The notes below the pieces were generated by a model that saw only the letters and a list, made by a program, of their open reading frames with translations, was not told the origin of the DNA and did no database searches. Below, piece after piece: positions 1 through 8,273 of a stretch of DNA of 39,510 bases (position 1 is its first letter; every line of letters begins with the position of its first letter). The position numbers and the translations under genes were made by a program. Source of the DNA: Candidatus Hydrogenedentota bacterium (lineage in GTDB: Bacteria > Hydrogenedentota > Hydrogenedentia > Hydrogenedentales > SLHB01). The stretch is taken from contig DAOLNV010000011.1 in NCBI GenBank assembly GCA_035416745.1, forward strand, positions 23,241 through 62,750, read 5' to 3'.

Positions 1-1164
1 CCGGCAGCGGTCACGGGCACGTTTGCCAACCGTCTCATCCATTGGGAAACGCTCCAGGCCGTGATTGGACCTCACGTCATCGACGCGGAAGGCAACGTGC
101 GCACCATCGAACCCCTGACGAAACACCGCCTCACCGCCACGGCCCGCCACCTCGTGCACCCCGAAACGATGGTCTATTTTCTAACCATGGAAGGGTTGTT
201 GTTTGAGACCGAGCTCAAGACCCTCGAGACGCGCCAACTGGCCGACCTCGTGAAAGAACTCGACATCGAGGGGCAGCCCCATTTCAAAGGAGGGCATACT
301 GCGCAAGGCCGTCTCGTCGTCGCCAACAACACCTACGAGGAACCCGAGTTCCTGGGCGAACGCGCGGCAGGATGTCTCGCGGAATGGGACGGCACGCAGT
401 GGCGCGTGCTCGAGCGCAATCCCTTTGTCGAGGTTTCCGGCAAACAGAATCCGGGCGCCGGACAGCGCTACGGCAACACCCTGTACGCGACGGGGTGGAG
501 CAAGTCGTCCGCCATCCTGCGGGTGCTTCACAACGGCGAGTGGTCGCGCTATCTGCTTCCCAAGGCCAGCCAGGCCTTCGACCACACCTGGAACACCGAG
601 TGGATGCGTATCCGCGAAGCCCAGACCGAACGCTATCTCATGGACCTGCACGGCATGTTCTATGAGCTGCCGGCAATGGTCTACGGGGGCCGCGTCTGGG
701 GCATCCGGCCCATTGCCACGCACCTGCGCATCGTGCCCGATTTCTGCCATTGGCGCGGCATGTTTGTTATGGCGAGCGACCAGACCGACAACGCCGTCGG
801 ACAACCCCAGTCCGGGCTGTGGTTTGGCAACATCGACGACCTGTGGTCCATGGGCAAACCCGCGGGATGGGGCGGCCCGTGGTGGGATACGCCCGTGAGG
901 CCCGATGAGCCTTCCGATCCCTTCCTCATGACCGGGTTCGACAAAAAATGCGTGCATATTACCCACGACAGCGATGAAAAGGTGACGTTCACGCTCGAGG
1001 TGGATGCCTTGGGCAGCGGCGCGTGGCAGTTCTACATGGCCCTGGTCGTATTCCCCGAACGCCGCTATGTCCACCACGAATTTCCGGACGGTTTCTCAGC
1101 GCATTGGGTGCGGGTGCGCGTGGACCGCCCCTGCAGCGCCACCGTCTATTTCACGTACACGTGA
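1..1164 (+). CDS. Hypothetical protein, C-terminal part (5' end outside window)
   Basis: The reading frame is open from the first base of the window to a TGA at 1162-1164, so the N-terminus lies upstream and about 387 residues are visible. A GTG at 61 is a possible internal start, but the 20 codons before it are also open and protein-like. The sequence is rich in Trp, Gly and aromatic residues and has recurring short strands with turns (for example NNTYEEPEFLGE, GQRYGNTLYATGWS, GNIDDLWSMGKPAGWGGPWW), which suggests an all-beta, possibly propeller-like protein. I recognise no catalytic motif and cannot name a family. Its neighbour on the other strand converges on it with a 42-base gap. Given the glycan-related genes in the window, a sugar-related or surface role is possible, but that is only inference. 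Confidence 0.75.
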   Translation, partial: PAAVTGTFANRLIHWETLQAVIGPHVIDAEGNVRTIEPLTKHRLTATARHLVHPETMVYFLTMEGLLFETELKTLETRQLADLVKELDIEGQPHFKGGHTAQGRLVVANNTYEEPEFLGERAAGCLAEWDGTQWRVLERNPFVEVSGKQNPGAGQRYGNTLYATGWSKSSAILRVLHNGEWSRYLLPKASQAFDHTWNTEWMRIREAQTERYLMDLHGMFYELPAMVYGGRVWGIRPIATHLRIVPDFCHWRGMFVMASDQTDNAVGQPQSGLWFGNIDDLWSMGKPAGWGGPWWDTPVRPDEPSDPFLMTGFDKKCVHITHDSDEKVTFTLEVDALGSGAWQFYMALVVFPERRYVHHEFPDGFSAHWVRVRVDRPCSATVYFTYT

Positions 1165-1206
1165 AGGCATTTCCCGCGGCCTCTGTCAGGCGAACGGGGC
1201 GCGGTT

Positions 1207-1887
1207 TCAGGCGGCGGGGATCACTCCCCAGACATCGAGATGCCGGTCGGTGACTTGTTCAACCTCGAGCGCATCCAGACCGGCCGTGTCGAGTTGGCAT
1301 ACGATTTCCTCGACGGTATATGCGGACAGGAGAGACCGGTAATATTCCTCGCGCAGGAGCGGCGACTCGTTCCCGGCGTGTTTGCTGACTATGTCCAAGG
1401 CATCGGAGGCGGAACCCGGGCGGGCCAAATCGCGCAGGAACACAAGCGCGCCGGGTTTGGCCACGCGTTTGATCTCTTTCCACAACAGGCCGGTATCGGT
1501 GATGTGATGCAATATGCTGTTCGAGAACACGACGTCCATGCTGTGGCCGCGTATGGGCAAAGACTTCGCGTCGGCCAGCAACAGGCCTATTGTGGCGGCA
1601 GCGTTTGCCTTTTTGCAGGCGTCCAATCCGAGCTGGAGCATGGCGTGCGACGCGTCCACCGCCCAGATGCGCCAGCGGGGTCTTGCCCGGGCGACGCGCA
1701 CCGGGATGTCCGCGGGGCCCGTGCCGAGGTCGAGGGCGACAGCCGTGTCTCGGCCGCTACTCAATTCGCGCAGCCGTTCCACGAACGCGGCGTTCACTTC
1801 CGCAAAATCAGCCAGGGCATATGCGTACGCTTCTTCCGCCTCATCCATGATTTCCGGTTCGGCCTGGCGATGCAATCCATCGGACAT
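1207..1887 (-). CDS. Class I SAM-dependent methyltransferase
   Basis: A 226-residue protein with the Rossmann-type methyltransferase signature. Motif I is ALDLGTGPADIPV (about residues 51-63), followed by the acidic end of strand 2 in WAVDAS (about 75-80), an acidic LLADAKSLPI stretch that should contact the adenine, and FSNSILHHI as motif IV. This pattern is typical of the Methyltransf_11/25 (UbiE-like) group. The substrate cannot be read from the sequence. The ATG at 1887 has AGGGAGCG about nine bases upstream, supporting this start. The next gene upstream on the same strand is the CBS protein, 137 bases away, so co-transcription is possible. It is cytosolic, with no signal peptide or membrane segment. 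Confidence 0.88.
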   Translation of the reverse strand: MSDGLHRQAEPEIMDEAEEAYAYALADFAEVNAAFVERLRELSSGRDTAVALDLGTGPADIPVRVARARPRWRIWAVDASHAMLQLGLDACKKANAAATIGLLLADAKSLPIRGHSMDVVFSNSILHHITDTGLLWKEIKRVAKPGALVFLRDLARPGSASDALDIVSKHAGNESPLLREEYYRSLLSAYTVEEIVCQLDTAGLDALEVEQVTDRHLDVWGVIPAA

Positions 1888-2024
1888 ATTGGGCGCTCCC
1901 TGGTCTTATGTTCAGGGCAGGAACGTGCGGGAGCTTCCCGCGTGGGCCCTGCAGGTTGTTGTGCGTGCGCCCTCTCAAGACCTTCGGCGCACGGTGGGAA
2001 AGGGCCGGCCTGCATTCCTCGGCG

Positions 2025-2597
2025 CTACGGATTGGCGCCCTCTTCAGGCTGGGGACGATACCGCTGGCTGAATACCTCCTTGAGCTGCTCTTTGTCATGG
2101 CCGCCCGCCAGCCGCAACAGGTCGCCTATGGATTTCGGATGTTCCGAGAGTCTGATCTTCTCCATGACCAGCGCCTGGTTTGCCACGTCCTGTTTCATCA
2201 GCTCGATGATGGCCGCAAGCATGCACAGCCGTTTGATGCAGCCAATGAGAACCCCGTCGTCGAGCACCGGCAGCAGATTCACGTTCGTACGCAGAAAGAT
2301 CGAGGCGATGGCGAATATGTCCGTGCTCGGCGTAAGAGTCTCGGTGACAGGAGACATATAGTCAGCCACGCGCGCGCGCCCGATGGCTTCGAAGCCATCG
2401 TAGACTTCGCTGAGCAAGACCCGCAGACAGTCCTCTTCCGTAAGGATCCCCACGAGGCGGTAATCGGCGTCAACCACCATCGCGGCATTCTCTCCCTTAT
2501 GGCAGAGTGCTTCCATTGCCTCGAAAACACTGATGTCAGGGTGAAACAGGCGGGTGGTGGTCTTCATGATGTCGCGTGCTACAGGTACTGCAACCAT
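2025..2597 (-). CDS. CBS-domain pair protein
   Basis: A 190-residue soluble protein made mostly of two CBS domains. The first (about residues 8-65) opens with ARDIMKTTTRLFHPDISVFE and ends in VVDADYRLVGILTEEDCLRV. The second (about 78-135) starts at VADYMSPVTETLTPSTDIF and contains LPVLDDGVLIGCIKR. Such pairs normally bind adenosyl ligands and act as energy or redox sensors. A helical tail of about 55 residues follows, with no enzymatic domain. The ATG at 2597 is preceded by GGGAGGG, a strong ribosome binding site, seven to eight bases away. No partner protein is identifiable from the context. Confidence 0.88.
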   Translation of the reverse strand: MVAVPVARDIMKTTTRLFHPDISVFEAMEALCHKGENAAMVVDADYRLVGILTEEDCLRVLLSEVYDGFEAIGRARVADYMSPVTETLTPSTDIFAIASIFLRTNVNLLPVLDDGVLIGCIKRLCMLAAIIELMKQDVANQALVMEKIRLSEHPKSIGDLLRLAGGHDKEQLKEVFSQRYRPQPEEGANP

Positions 2598-2911
2598 AGT
2601 GTCCCTCCCATCGTAGGCAGTTCAGAGGGGCCTCATGCGCACCGTGGCCAGCGTTTGCTGACCGTCTCCATTATAGCACGCGGCGAGGCAAATGGCTTGG
2701 CTCGCGGCGCCGGGCTCAGCCAACGTGGGACTGCAACTTGACTTGCATCGCGGAAATGCGCTAATGTACCGTGTTTTCTGCGCAACGGTGCACGAAAAAG
2801 ATGCGATTCTGAACAAAAACGCGCCGGCGTTCTATCCCCTTTTGCAGTAGGGAATTCGGCCGAAAAGAACCGCGAAACAGCTAACGATCGGCAAAACAGA
2901 AAAGGACAGTC
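2598..2911. other. Intergenic region between the CBS gene and rpsD
   Basis: A 314-base gap between divergent genes. It holds the CBS gene ribosome binding site, a candidate rpsD promoter (2738-2767), a small hairpin ACCGT/ACGGT at about 2768-2789, and the perfect palindrome TTCGGCCGAA at 2855-2864. The rpsD transcript would have an untranslated leader of about 135 bases. S4 proteins regulate their own operons through leader RNA in some bacteria, so this leader could be a target, but no known S4-binding fold was recognised. No small gene was found. Confidence 0.5.
2738..2767 (+). promoter_or_regulatory. Candidate promoter of rpsD
   Basis: TTGACT (2738-2743) and TAATGT (2762-2767) are separated by 18 bases. 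The -35 matches the sigma70 consensus well; the -10 matches only three of six positions. It lies about 145 bases upstream of the rpsD start. Confidence 0.4.
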
Positions 2912-3520
2912 ATGGCCAGGTATACGGGACCAAAACACAAGCTGTGTCGTCGTTTGGGCTCTTGTGTATGGGGCGATCCAAAATGCCCTTCCGGCAAGCG
3001 GCCTTTCGCGCCAGGGCAACATGGCCCGACCTTGCGGCGAAAAGCGACAGTATACGGACAACAGTTGTTGGATAAGCAGCGGATCCAGACCCATTATGGG
3101 CTTCTCGAGAAACAGATGCGGCGCACATTCAGCAAGGCTCAGCGCATGGGCGGCGTCACCGGATCGAACTTGCTCATGCTGCTCGAGTCGCGCCTGGACT
3201 CGGTCGTGTATCGTCTGGGTCTGGCCCGCACCATGAATCAGGCGCGCCAAATCGTCACCCACGGCCACATCCTCGTGAACGGGCAGAAGTGCAACATGCC
3301 CAGTTTTCAGGTGAAGCCGGGAACGGTGGTCAGCGTGAGGGAAAAGAGCCGCAAGATCCCCGCGTTGGCGGATGGAGCGGCAAGCCCGCCGGCGGCGATT
3401 CCGGAATACCTCGAGCGTGCCGCTGATTCGTTTGAAGGCAGGATGATCGCCACCCCGAACCTCGAGACCATGCCGTTCAAGCCGGACACGGCGGGCATCA
3501 TCGGCTTCTACTCGCGCTGA
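2912..3520 (+). CDS. rpsD: 30S ribosomal protein S4
   Basis: A 202-residue primary rRNA-binding protein of the small subunit body. It begins MARYTGPKHKLCRRLG, a hallmark S4 start, and has APGQHG near residue 34. The S4 RNA-binding domain follows (about 91-155: LESRLDSVVYRLGLARTMNQ, ARQIVTHGHILVNG), and it ends in GIIGFYSR. AAAAGGAC just before the ATG serves as ribosome binding site. The N-terminal cysteine pattern is unusual. Residues H9, C12, C18 and C25 sit where zinc-binding S4 proteins usually carry four cysteines with different spacing, and the loop is shorter. The gene is alone rather than in the usual rpsM-rpsK-rpsD-rpoA cluster, as happens in several phyla. Confidence 0.97.
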   Translation: MARYTGPKHKLCRRLGSCVWGDPKCPSGKRPFAPGQHGPTLRRKATVYGQQLLDKQRIQTHYGLLEKQMRRTFSKAQRMGGVTGSNLLMLLESRLDSVVYRLGLARTMNQARQIVTHGHILVNGQKCNMPSFQVKPGTVVSVREKSRKIPALADGAASPPAAIPEYLERAADSFEGRMIATPNLETMPFKPDTAGIIGFYSR

Positions 3521-3539
3521 GCCGCATTGCAGTGTTTTT

Positions 3540-3566
3540 CGGGCGGGCCGTTTTTGGGCTCGCCCG
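3540..3566 (+). terminator. Strong hairpin after rpsD, terminator-like
   Basis: CGGGCGGGCC (3540-3549) pairs over ten positions, one of them G-U, with GGCTCGCCCG (3557-3566) around the loop GTTTTTG, 20 bases after the rpsD stop. No U-tract follows, so intrinsic termination is uncertain. The hairpin may mark the rpsD mRNA end or insulate mfd. Confidence 0.5.
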
Positions 3567-3621
3567 TCGTGTATATGCTTGATCCGCGGCCGGTGCATCG
3601 GGCCGCCCCAACTCACGAACG

Positions 3622-6600
3622 ATGGCGCTTTCACTCCCGACATTACAGGCTGTCGAGCACGCCGCGCGAGCGCTGGGCGAATCGCCCCGCAACCGGGCGG
3701 AGGTGGTGGGCCTCTGGGGTTCCGGCAAGACCCTTGTCGCGGTTCAACTCGCCCAATCCCGCAACGCGTCTCTCCTGATTGCCGCTGCCAGCCGGGCCGA
3801 CGCCGACGCCATCTACGAGGATCTGTGCTCGTTCCTGCCCGAGGAACAATGCCTTTCGTTTCCCGCCTGGGAAGTGCTGCCGGCCGACGTCATGGAACCC
3901 GCCGACGATATCGTGGCGGAGCGCATGCATGTCTTGATGCGCCTGTCGGAAACCCTCGAGAGCAGCAAGCCGGTGGCCTGTGTCGCGCCCGTTCAAGCCC
4001 TGCTGCAACGGGTCGCTCCCCGCAAACGCCTCGACGAGCAAAGCATCACCTTGCAGACCGGCCGCGAATACGAGCTCGACACCCTGTTGCTGAAACTCAT
4101 CGAATTGGGTTACGAACGCGACCTGATGGTCGAGCAGCGGGGCCAGATGAGTCTGCGCGGCGGCATTTTCGACGTGTTCCCCATCGCCAGTGAACTTCCC
4201 GTGCGCATCGAATTCTTTGGCGATGAGATCGAGTCCATCCGGCGTTTCGAGCCCGAGACGCAACGCAGCGTCGGGCGGTGCGACAGCGTCCGCATCCTGC
4301 CCCGCTCCGAGAAGCGCATGTTGCGGCAAGGCGCCGAGGCCACGCAGCTGAACACGCTGTTCGATTACCTTCCTGCGTCCACCCTGATCGCGCTCGACGA
4401 ACCCGGCCGCATCGCCGAAGAAGCCCGAACGCTCTCGAGCGCCCGCGACGATGAGCGCTTCTTCGTGTCGTGGGCGGAGTTCGAGAAAACCCTCGGCGGA
4501 TTTCCCTGCCTGGGGCTGGCTCAAGTCGCGCTGCAGCCGGCCGGCGGCGTTCCCCGCGTAAGCGCCCCGATGCGGTCGATCACCGGATGGGAACGGGACC
4601 GCGAAGCCTTCTGGGAACACCTCAAGCGCTGGGATGCCGACGGGTACCGTGTGCGGATTCTCTGCGCCAACACGGGAGAGCGGCGCCGGCTCTACGAGCT
4701 CATCGAGGAACGGGGGTACCGCATCGGGCAGGACCGCTTCGACCTGGCCCTGGAAATCGGCCGGTTGCGCGGCGGCTTCACGTCTCCCGCCGACAGACTG
4801 ACGCTTTTGAGCGAGCGCGAGATGTTCGGGCGGCGCTACACCCGGCGGCAACGGCGCCGGTTCGAGGCGGGCGCCGCCATCACCTCGTTTGACGACCTGA
4901 AAGCGGGGGATTACGTCGTGCACGCCCGGCACGGCATCGGCCGCTACTTCGGACTGAGGCGTTTCGAGGGCAAGGCCGGCGATTTCCTCGCCCTTCAGTA
5001 CAGCGGCGGCGACAAGCTGTATGTGCCTGTCACCCACATCGATGAGGTACAAAAATACGTGGCGGGGGAAGGGGCCACGCCGCGTATCGACAAGCTGGGC
5101 GGCTCGACCTGGGCCCGCACAAGGGCACGCGTCAAGAAGGCCGTGCGCGACATGACCGAGGAACTCCTCAAGCTCTACGCCGCCCGGGAGTCCCGCGAAG
5201 GGCATGCCTTTTCGCAGGATACCCATTGGCAAGAGGAGTTCGAAGACGCGTTCGAGTACGAGGAAACCCCCGACCAGGCCCGGGCCATCGTCGAGGTCAA
5301 GCGCGACATGGAAAAGGACAAGCCCATGGAACGGCTGTTGTGCGGCGACGTCGGGTTTGGCAAGACCGAAGTGGCCGTCCGGGCGGCGTTCAAGGCGGTG
5401 ATGGACGGCAAACAGGTCGCGGTACTGGTGCCGACGACGGTCCTGGCCGAGCAGCACTACCTCACGTTCTCCGAACGCATGGCCGATTACCCCGTCACCA
5501 TCGAGATGCTCAGCCGGTTCCGGACGCCCCAACAGCAGAAGGCCGCCGTCGAGCGTCTGCGAGCCGGCGAGATCGACATCGTGATCGGCACGCACCGCCT
5601 CACCTCGAAAGACGTGAAATTCAAGGACCTCGGCCTCGTCATCATTGACGAAGAGCAGCGCTTCGGCGTGGCCCAGAAGGAAAAGCTCAAGCACCTCAGA
5701 ACGACCGTTGACGTGCTGACCATGAGCGCCACGCCGATCCCCCGGACGCTCAACATGGCGCTTCTCGGCGCGCGCGACATGAGCGTCATCAACACCGCGC
5801 CCAACGATCGCCTGCCGGTACACACCTGCATAGAGACATTTGATGAGCAACTGATTCGCGAAGCCATCGAGCGCGAACTGGCGCGCGAAGGCCAGGTCTT
5901 CTTTCTCCACAACCGCGTTCAAACCATACTGTCTTACGCGGCGCTGGTGCGGAAGCTGGCGCCGCATGCCCGCGTCGCCGTTGCCCACGGCCAAATGCGC
6001 GAGCACGACCTCGAGGACGTCATGGCCGCGTTTATCCGTCACGAAATCGATGTCCTCGTGTGCACGACGATCATCGGGTCGGGTATCGACATCCCCAATG
6101 CCAACACGATTATCATCACCAATGCCACGCACTTCGGCCTGGCCGAGTTGTACCAGTTGCGGGGCCGCGTAGGACGCTATAAGCACCGCGCCTTTGCTTA
6201 CCTCCTCGTGCCCGGCGACCGCGCTCTGACCGAGGAAGCACAACAACGCCTCAAGGCGCTCGAGGAATTCTCGACGCTCGGCTCGGGGTTCCGCATCGCC
6301 ATGCGCGACCTCGAAATCCGCGGCTGCGGCAACATCCTCGGCGCCGAACAGCATGGCCACATCGCCGCCGTCGGGTTCGACGCCTATACGAACCTGCTTG
6401 AGGAAACCGTGAACGAGCTGAGAGGCGAGCCGGTTACGCGGCGCGCCCTGCCCCCGTTCGATATCGCCATCGACGCCTACATACCCAGCGAATACGTGCC
6501 TTCGGAAACGCAGAAGATTACCCTGTACAAACGCATCGCAAACGCGCGCTCCGTCGAGGAGGCCGACGAACTCGCCGACGAACTCGGCGACCGTTTCGGC

Positions 6601-6885
6601 AAACCGCCCGCCCCGGTCCGCCGTCTCCTCGACCTGATGCGGCTGCGCGCTCTTGGCGGCGACGCGGGCGCCACAAGACTCACCGCCGCCAAGAATTCAC
6701 TCATCGTCGAGTTCGATTCGGGACGGCTCCTGAACCGAAAGGCTCGCGCTTCCCTTGAACACGAATTCGGCGGCCGCCTCACGTTCGCATGGCAGGACCA
6801 TCTCTCCGTCACCCTCCAGTTCCCTGACGGTGAAGACCCCCTTCGCGCCGCGGAATACCTGCTCCGCGCCCTCGCGGCGTTATGA
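3622..6885 (+). CDS. mfd: Transcription-repair coupling factor Mfd
   Basis: A 1087-residue ATP-dependent translocase that removes stalled RNA polymerase from DNA lesions and recruits UvrA. The family is usually 1050-1200 residues, so this is full length. An N-terminal UvrB-homology region (about 1-400) is followed by the polymerase-interacting, CarD-like domain (about 420-490: GDYVVHARHGIGRY, DKLYVPVTHIDEVQ). Next are the two RecA-like motor domains, with Walker A GDVGFGKT (575-582), the DEEQ box (676-679), TMSATPIPRTL and QLRGRVGRYKHRAF, then the regulatory domain D7. Unusually, the UvrB-homology region carries an intact Walker A-like GLWGSGKT at residues 30-37, which is degenerate in the Mfd proteins I know. 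No clear ribosome binding site precedes the ATG. It follows rpsD by 101 bases. Confidence 0.97.
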   Translation: MALSLPTLQAVEHAARALGESPRNRAEVVGLWGSGKTLVAVQLAQSRNASLLIAAASRADADAIYEDLCSFLPEEQCLSFPAWEVLPADVMEPADDIVAERMHVLMRLSETLESSKPVACVAPVQALLQRVAPRKRLDEQSITLQTGREYELDTLLLKLIELGYERDLMVEQRGQMSLRGGIFDVFPIASELPVRIEFFGDEIESIRRFEPETQRSVGRCDSVRILPRSEKRMLRQGAEATQLNTLFDYLPASTLIALDEPGRIAEEARTLSSARDDERFFVSWAEFEKTLGGFPCLGLAQVALQPAGGVPRVSAPMRSITGWERDREAFWEHLKRWDADGYRVRILCANTGERRRLYELIEERGYRIGQDRFDLALEIGRLRGGFTSPADRLTLLSEREMFGRRYTRRQRRRFEAGAAITSFDDLKAGDYVVHARHGIGRYFGLRRFEGKAGDFLALQYSGGDKLYVPVTHIDEVQKYVAGEGATPRIDKLGGSTWARTRARVKKAVRDMTEELLKLYAARESREGHAFSQDTHWQEEFEDAFEYEETPDQARAIVEVKRDMEKDKPMERLLCGDVGFGKTEVAVRAAFKAVMDGKQVAVLVPTTVLAEQHYLTFSERMADYPVTIEMLSRFRTPQQQKAAVERLRAGEIDIVIGTHRLTSKDVKFKDLGLVIIDEEQRFGVAQKEKLKHLRTTVDVLTMSATPIPRTLNMALLGARDMSVINTAPNDRLPVHTCIETFDEQLIREAIERELAREGQVFFLHNRVQTILSYAALVRKLAPHARVAVAHGQMREHDLEDVMAAFIRHEIDVLVCTTIIGSGIDIPNANTIIITNATHFGLAELYQLRGRVGRYKHRAFAYLLVPGDRALTEEAQQRLKALEEFSTLGSGFRIAMRDLEIRGCGNILGAEQHGHIAAVGFDAYTNLLEETVNELRGEPVTRRALPPFDIAIDAYIPSEYVPSETQKITLYKRIANARSVEEADELADELGDRFGKPPAPVRRLLDLMRLRALGGDAGATRLTAAKNSLIVEFDSGRLLNRKARASLEHEFGGRLTFAWQDHLSVTLQFPDGEDPLRAAEYLLRALAAL

Positions 6886-6986
6886 GACCGGGGCATCGCG
6901 GCGCGCAATGGCATGCGCATGAACCCGCGCGGCGGCCGGGATGCTTTGCAGAGTGGGCCAAGCCGCGTATGGGATGCCTGGAATGG

Positions 6987-8033
6987 CTATCGCTCGGGTG
7001 GTGACGGGGGAGTGATGGCGTCGCGGAACTCCCGGGTCTCGCGTATCCTGCTGAAAGACGAATCCTTCCGCGCGGCATCCGCTCTTTCAGGAGCAAGCCG
7101 CACGGCCTCCCTGAGGAACTCGGCGCTCTTTCCCGCATCGCCCTTTTCCGCGTGCCAGCAGGCGAGATTGTAGGCCGAAGCAGCAAGGAGCGCGGCATCG
7201 TCAAGTTCCTCGGCCAGTTCGTGGCCAAGATCGAGATACTTCTTGGACTGGTCATACTCCTGCATCATCCCATAGCACATGCCAAGGCCGTCGTAGCACT
7301 GCCAAAGGAGAAGCGGATTCAGGAATGGCTGGGTCTTATGGCTTTTCAGAGCCCGCAGGTAGGCATCCTTCGCTTTCGCGAGGTCTTTGGAGGCGAAGCG
7401 GTGTTCGGCCAATTGCCAGTAACCCCAGGGGCTTTGGGGATACTTCTGGAGGAAACTCGAGAGGGCTGCCATGTATTCGTCTTCATTCTCGGCAGAGCGA
7501 AGCCGCTTATCCCATTCCATGGTGTCCGCGATTTCTGAGGTGGCCTCGACCGTGAGCGACTTCATGATGGCCGCGAGTTGCTCTTTGGGAAGCGCTTGCT
7601 CCGCGCCCGAGACGTGCAAATCGAAAACCATGTCTTCTTTGACGGCATACCCGTTGAATCCCCACGGCCGGCCGTCCGGGGCTTTCGAGTACGAGATGAA
7701 TGCCATGTCGCCCGACTCTTCCTTTTGGATCGTAGCGTTGTCGATAGCGCCCAAGGCATAGATCATGCCGTATTTCTCGCGCGCATCGACGGCCGTCGTG
7801 CCCGCCTCGGCCTGCTCGACGAGCAGGGTCAGCGTAATGCCCTCTCCCAGACTGCCGCCCAGGATGGTCTTAGGCATCTGTACGGCGAACGGCTCGAACT
7901 CGGACAGGTCAATGGTGACGGCCCAACCCTTTTCGGGTACAAACGCGCGGACAGGCGCGGCCGCCGCGGCCACAGGCAATAGCGCTGGAAGCAAGGCCGC
8001 CGCTGCAACGAAGAACGTACTGCGATACATCAT
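6987..8033 (-). CDS. Secreted TPR-repeat protein
   Basis: A 348-residue exported protein. The first 26 residues form a Sec signal peptide (a hydrophobic run ending in AAAAAP, cleavage probably near 25-28). The middle (about 30-165) is a beta-rich region of unknown family containing GWAVTIDLSEFEP. The C-terminal half (about 190-330) has TPR-like helical pairs: WGYWQLAEHRFASKDLAKAK, LGMCYGMMQEYDQSKKYLDL and ASAYNLACWHAEKGDAGKSA. TPRs mediate protein contacts, so a periplasmic scaffold or adaptor role is likely. Two adjacent ATGs (8033 and 8030) follow AAGGGGGC. The gene is divergent from the LptF/G-like pair, which could hint at an envelope function, and convergent with mfd. Confidence 0.8.
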   Translation of the reverse strand: MMYRSTFFVAAAALLPALLPVAAAAAPVRAFVPEKGWAVTIDLSEFEPFAVQMPKTILGGSLGEGITLTLLVEQAEAGTTAVDAREKYGMIYALGAIDNATIQKEESGDMAFISYSKAPDGRPWGFNGYAVKEDMVFDLHVSGAEQALPKEQLAAIMKSLTVEATSEIADTMEWDKRLRSAENEDEYMAALSSFLQKYPQSPWGYWQLAEHRFASKDLAKAKDAYLRALKSHKTQPFLNPLLLWQCYDGLGMCYGMMQEYDQSKKYLDLGHELAEELDDAALLAASAYNLACWHAEKGDAGKSAEFLREAVRLAPERADAARKDSSFSRIRETREFRDAITPPSPPER

Positions 8034-8261
8034 GCCCCCTTTTTTGTGCCCCTTTGCCCGACGTTCGGTGGCGTCCGTGCACTCGCTGCCCCGCTGCCGC
8101 CGTTTCGCATTGTATCAGAGAGCGGTTGACCTCTCAACGCCACCCCGGCCCGCGGCGGGGAGGTCCATGTCACTCCGAAGAATGCAGACAGGACACCCGT
8201 GCTGCCGGTTCCTTACCGGCCGGACGAGAGATGCGAGTGGCGGGGGCGCCGGGGCCTGCGC

Positions 8262-8267
8262 TATACT
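8262..8267 (+). promoter_or_regulatory. -10-like element abutting the lptF-like start
   Basis: TATACT lies seven bases before the ATG at 8274, which places the predicted transcription start at or next to the start codon. No good -35 is visible at 17-18 bases and no ribosome binding site precedes this ATG. This is compatible with a leaderless mRNA or with chance. Confidence 0.3.
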
Positions 8268-8273
8268 TCGCGA

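Noticed and set aside
3643..6360. A 905-codon open frame antisense to mfd
   Set aside because: It mirrors a clearly conserved mfd with correct motifs. Long antisense frames are common at this GC content, and the translation is low-complexity His/Val/Gly/Leu-rich with no domain.
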